Below are positions 5,715 through 6,894 of a stretch of 6,894 nt of DNA, in pieces. Source of the stretch: Kineosporiaceae bacterium. GTDB lineage: Bacteria > Actinomycetota > Actinomycetes > Actinomycetales > Angustibacteraceae. The stretch lies in assembly GCA_027345905.1 (NCBI GenBank), contig DAIETC010000112.1, positions 1 through 6,894 of the forward strand, in the 5' to 3' direction. The translations under genes and the position numbers were made by a program. The notes below the pieces were generated by a model, which saw only the letters and a program-made list of their open reading frames with translations, had not been told where the DNA came from and made no database searches. How positions within the stretch are numbered: the stretch's first letter is position 1; every line of letters starts with the position of its first letter.

Positions 5715-6894
5715 TCGCACTGGAAGACCACCTGCAGCGCTGCGTCGAGGCGGTGCACCCGCTCGACCCGATCGAGCTGTCACTGTTGGAGGCGCAGGAC
5801 TGCGTCCTGGCCGCGGACGTCGTCAGCCCGCTGGAGCTGCCCGGCTTCGACAACTCCGCCATGGACGGTTACGCGGTCTACGCCCGGGACGTGGCCGGTG
5901 CCACCGAGAGCTCGCCGGTGCGCCTGCCCGTCGTCGGCGACATTCCGGCCGGGGCGCTGCGCCAGACCCAGCTGGCGCCGGGCCAGGCCGTGCGGATCAT
6001 GACGGGGGCCCCGATCCCGCAGGGGGCCGATGCGGTCGTGCCGGTCGAGTCCTCCGACGGGGGGGTGCGCGAGGTCCAGCTTCGGGCGCACGCCCCGCTC
6101 GGCCAGCACATCCGACGGGCAGCCACCGACGTGCGGATCGGGGACGTCGTCCTGTCGGCCGGCACCGTGCTCGGCCCGGCGCAGCTCGCGCTGCTCGCTG
6201 CGGTCGGGCGCGCTCGGGTGAGCGTGTTCCCGCGCCCACGGGTGGTGGTCCTGTCGACCGGCAGCGAGCTGGTCGAGCCGGGGCAGCTGCCGGGCTTCGG
6301 CCAGGTCGTCGACAGCAACGGCATCATGATCACGGCGGCCGCGACCGATGCGGGGGCCCGTCCCTACCGGGTGGGGCTGGTCCGCGACGAGCCGCACGCC
6401 TTCTTGCAGACCCTGACCGACCAGCTGGTGCGGGCCGACCTGGTGGTGACCACCGGGGGAGTCAGCGCCGGCGCGTACGACACGGTCAAGGAGGTGCTCT
6501 CCCAGCTGGGCACCGTGTGGTTCGGCAAGGTCGCCATGCAGCCCGGTATGCCGCAGGGCTTCGGCACCGTCGGGCCCGACGCCACTCCGATCTTCACCCT
6601 GCCGGGCAACCCCGCCAGCGCGTTCGTGTCCTTCGAGATGTTTGTGCGCCCGGTGATCCGCAAGCTGGCCGGGCACACCGCCCTGTATCGGCGCAGCGAG
6701 ACGGCGATAGCGCTCGAGTCGTGGACGGCGCCCGCCGGCAAGATGCAGCTGGCCCGCGGCGAGCTCGGCACCGCGGACGACGGTCGGCGGGTCGTGCGCC
6801 TCGCCGGGGGTCAGGGCTCCTACGTGCTCGGCGGCCTGGCCCAGGCCAGCTGCCTGGTCGTGGTGCCACCGGAGGTCACCCGGGTGCAGGAGGG
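5711..6894 (+). CDS. moeA: Molybdopterin molybdenumtransferase MoeA, 3' end cut by window
   Basis: 394 complete codons are visible with no stop before the window ends; the family is usually about 400-420 residues, so little is missing. MoeA inserts molybdate into adenylylated molybdopterin, the last step of molybdenum cofactor synthesis, in the cytosol. Visible blocks: FDNSAMDGYAV at 46-56; RIMTGAPIPQGADAVVPVE at 95-113; the MPT-binding fold from about 178 with STGSEL at 182-187; VDSNGIM at 200-206; VRDEP at 224-228; TTGGVSAGAYD at 247-257; LPGNPASAFVSFEMFVRP at 297-314; then the C-terminal beta domain from about 330. Relative to E. coli MoeA, the residues matching D59, T100, E188, D228, D259 and K275 appear present. 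The K279-equivalent is Gln277 and the following PGK is PGM, a form I recall as common in actinobacteria (MQPGMPQG). Start fixed by the ATGA overlap with galU. M. tuberculosis moeA1 also follows galU. Confidence 0.96.
   Translation, partial: MIALEDHLQRCVEAVHPLDPIELSLLEAQDCVLAADVVSPLELPGFDNSAMDGYAVYARDVAGATESSPVRLPVVGDIPAGALRQTQLAPGQAVRIMTGAPIPQGADAVVPVESSDGGVREVQLRAHAPLGQHIRRAATDVRIGDVVLSAGTVLGPAQLALLAAVGRARVSVFPRPRVVVLSTGSELVEPGQLPGFGQVVDSNGIMITAAATDAGARPYRVGLVRDEPHAFLQTLTDQLVRADLVVTTGGVSAGAYDTVKEVLSQLGTVWFGKVAMQPGMPQGFGTVGPDATPIFTLPGNPASAFVSFEMFVRPVIRKLAGHTALYRRSETAIALESWTAPAGKMQLARGELGTADDGRRVVRLAGGQGSYVLGGLAQASCLVVVPPEVTRVQE

Noticed and set aside
5780..6676. 298-codon - strand frame antisense to moeA
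   Set aside because: It mirrors the codon structure of moeA and is rich in His, Gly, Arg and Asp without a domain. moeA itself is unmistakable.

Overview
The window is uniformly GC-rich, with strong G/C at third codon positions and long antisense shadow frames. The gene content points to a high-GC actinobacterium. The divergent pair of 5-formyltetrahydrofolate cyclo-ligase and galU, followed by moeA, matches the arrangement known from actinobacteria such as Mycobacterium tuberculosis (Rv0992c / Rv0993 galU / Rv0994 moeA1). The genus cannot be fixed from this sequence.

Layout. (1) Positions 1-1794, + strand: the 3' part of a penicillin-acylase-family (S45, Ntn-hydrolase) gene. It holds the whole catalytic beta chain and only the last 33 codons before it. 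(2) Positions 1795-2012: a convergent intergenic stretch with a 12-bp inverted repeat (possible bidirectional terminator) and short G-rich direct repeats. (3) Positions 2013-2639, - strand: 5-formyltetrahydrofolate cyclo-ligase. (4) Positions 2640-2785: a divergent intergenic stretch containing three 16-bp tandem units directly upstream of the cyclo-ligase start. (5) Positions 2786-4804, + strand: a membrane-bound diguanylate cyclase (TM, extracytoplasmic domain, TM, HAMP, GAF, GGDEF) with an intact active site and I-site, and an unusual in-frame repeat in its extracytoplasmic domain. (6) Positions 4815-5714, + strand: galU. (7) Position 5711 to the window end, + strand: moeA, overlapping galU by ATGA and cut by the window end.

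Working together. The cyclase, galU and moeA are tightly packed on the + strand (10-nt gap, then a 4-nt overlap) and probably share transcripts, though galU may also have its own leaderless promoter across the cyclase stop codon. GalU makes UDP-glucose, the activated sugar for glycans, and the cyclase makes c-di-GMP, which often controls exopolysaccharide and development. A functional link is attractive but is inference. The cyclo-ligase (folate) and MoeA (molybdenum cofactor) are housekeeping genes whose proximity is conserved positional context rather than a pathway.

I found no clearly new multi-gene system. The most unusual items are the repeat-bearing sensor domain of the cyclase, the insertion of that cyclase between the cyclo-ligase and galU, the 16-bp repeats in the divergent promoter region, and the probable leaderless start of galU.
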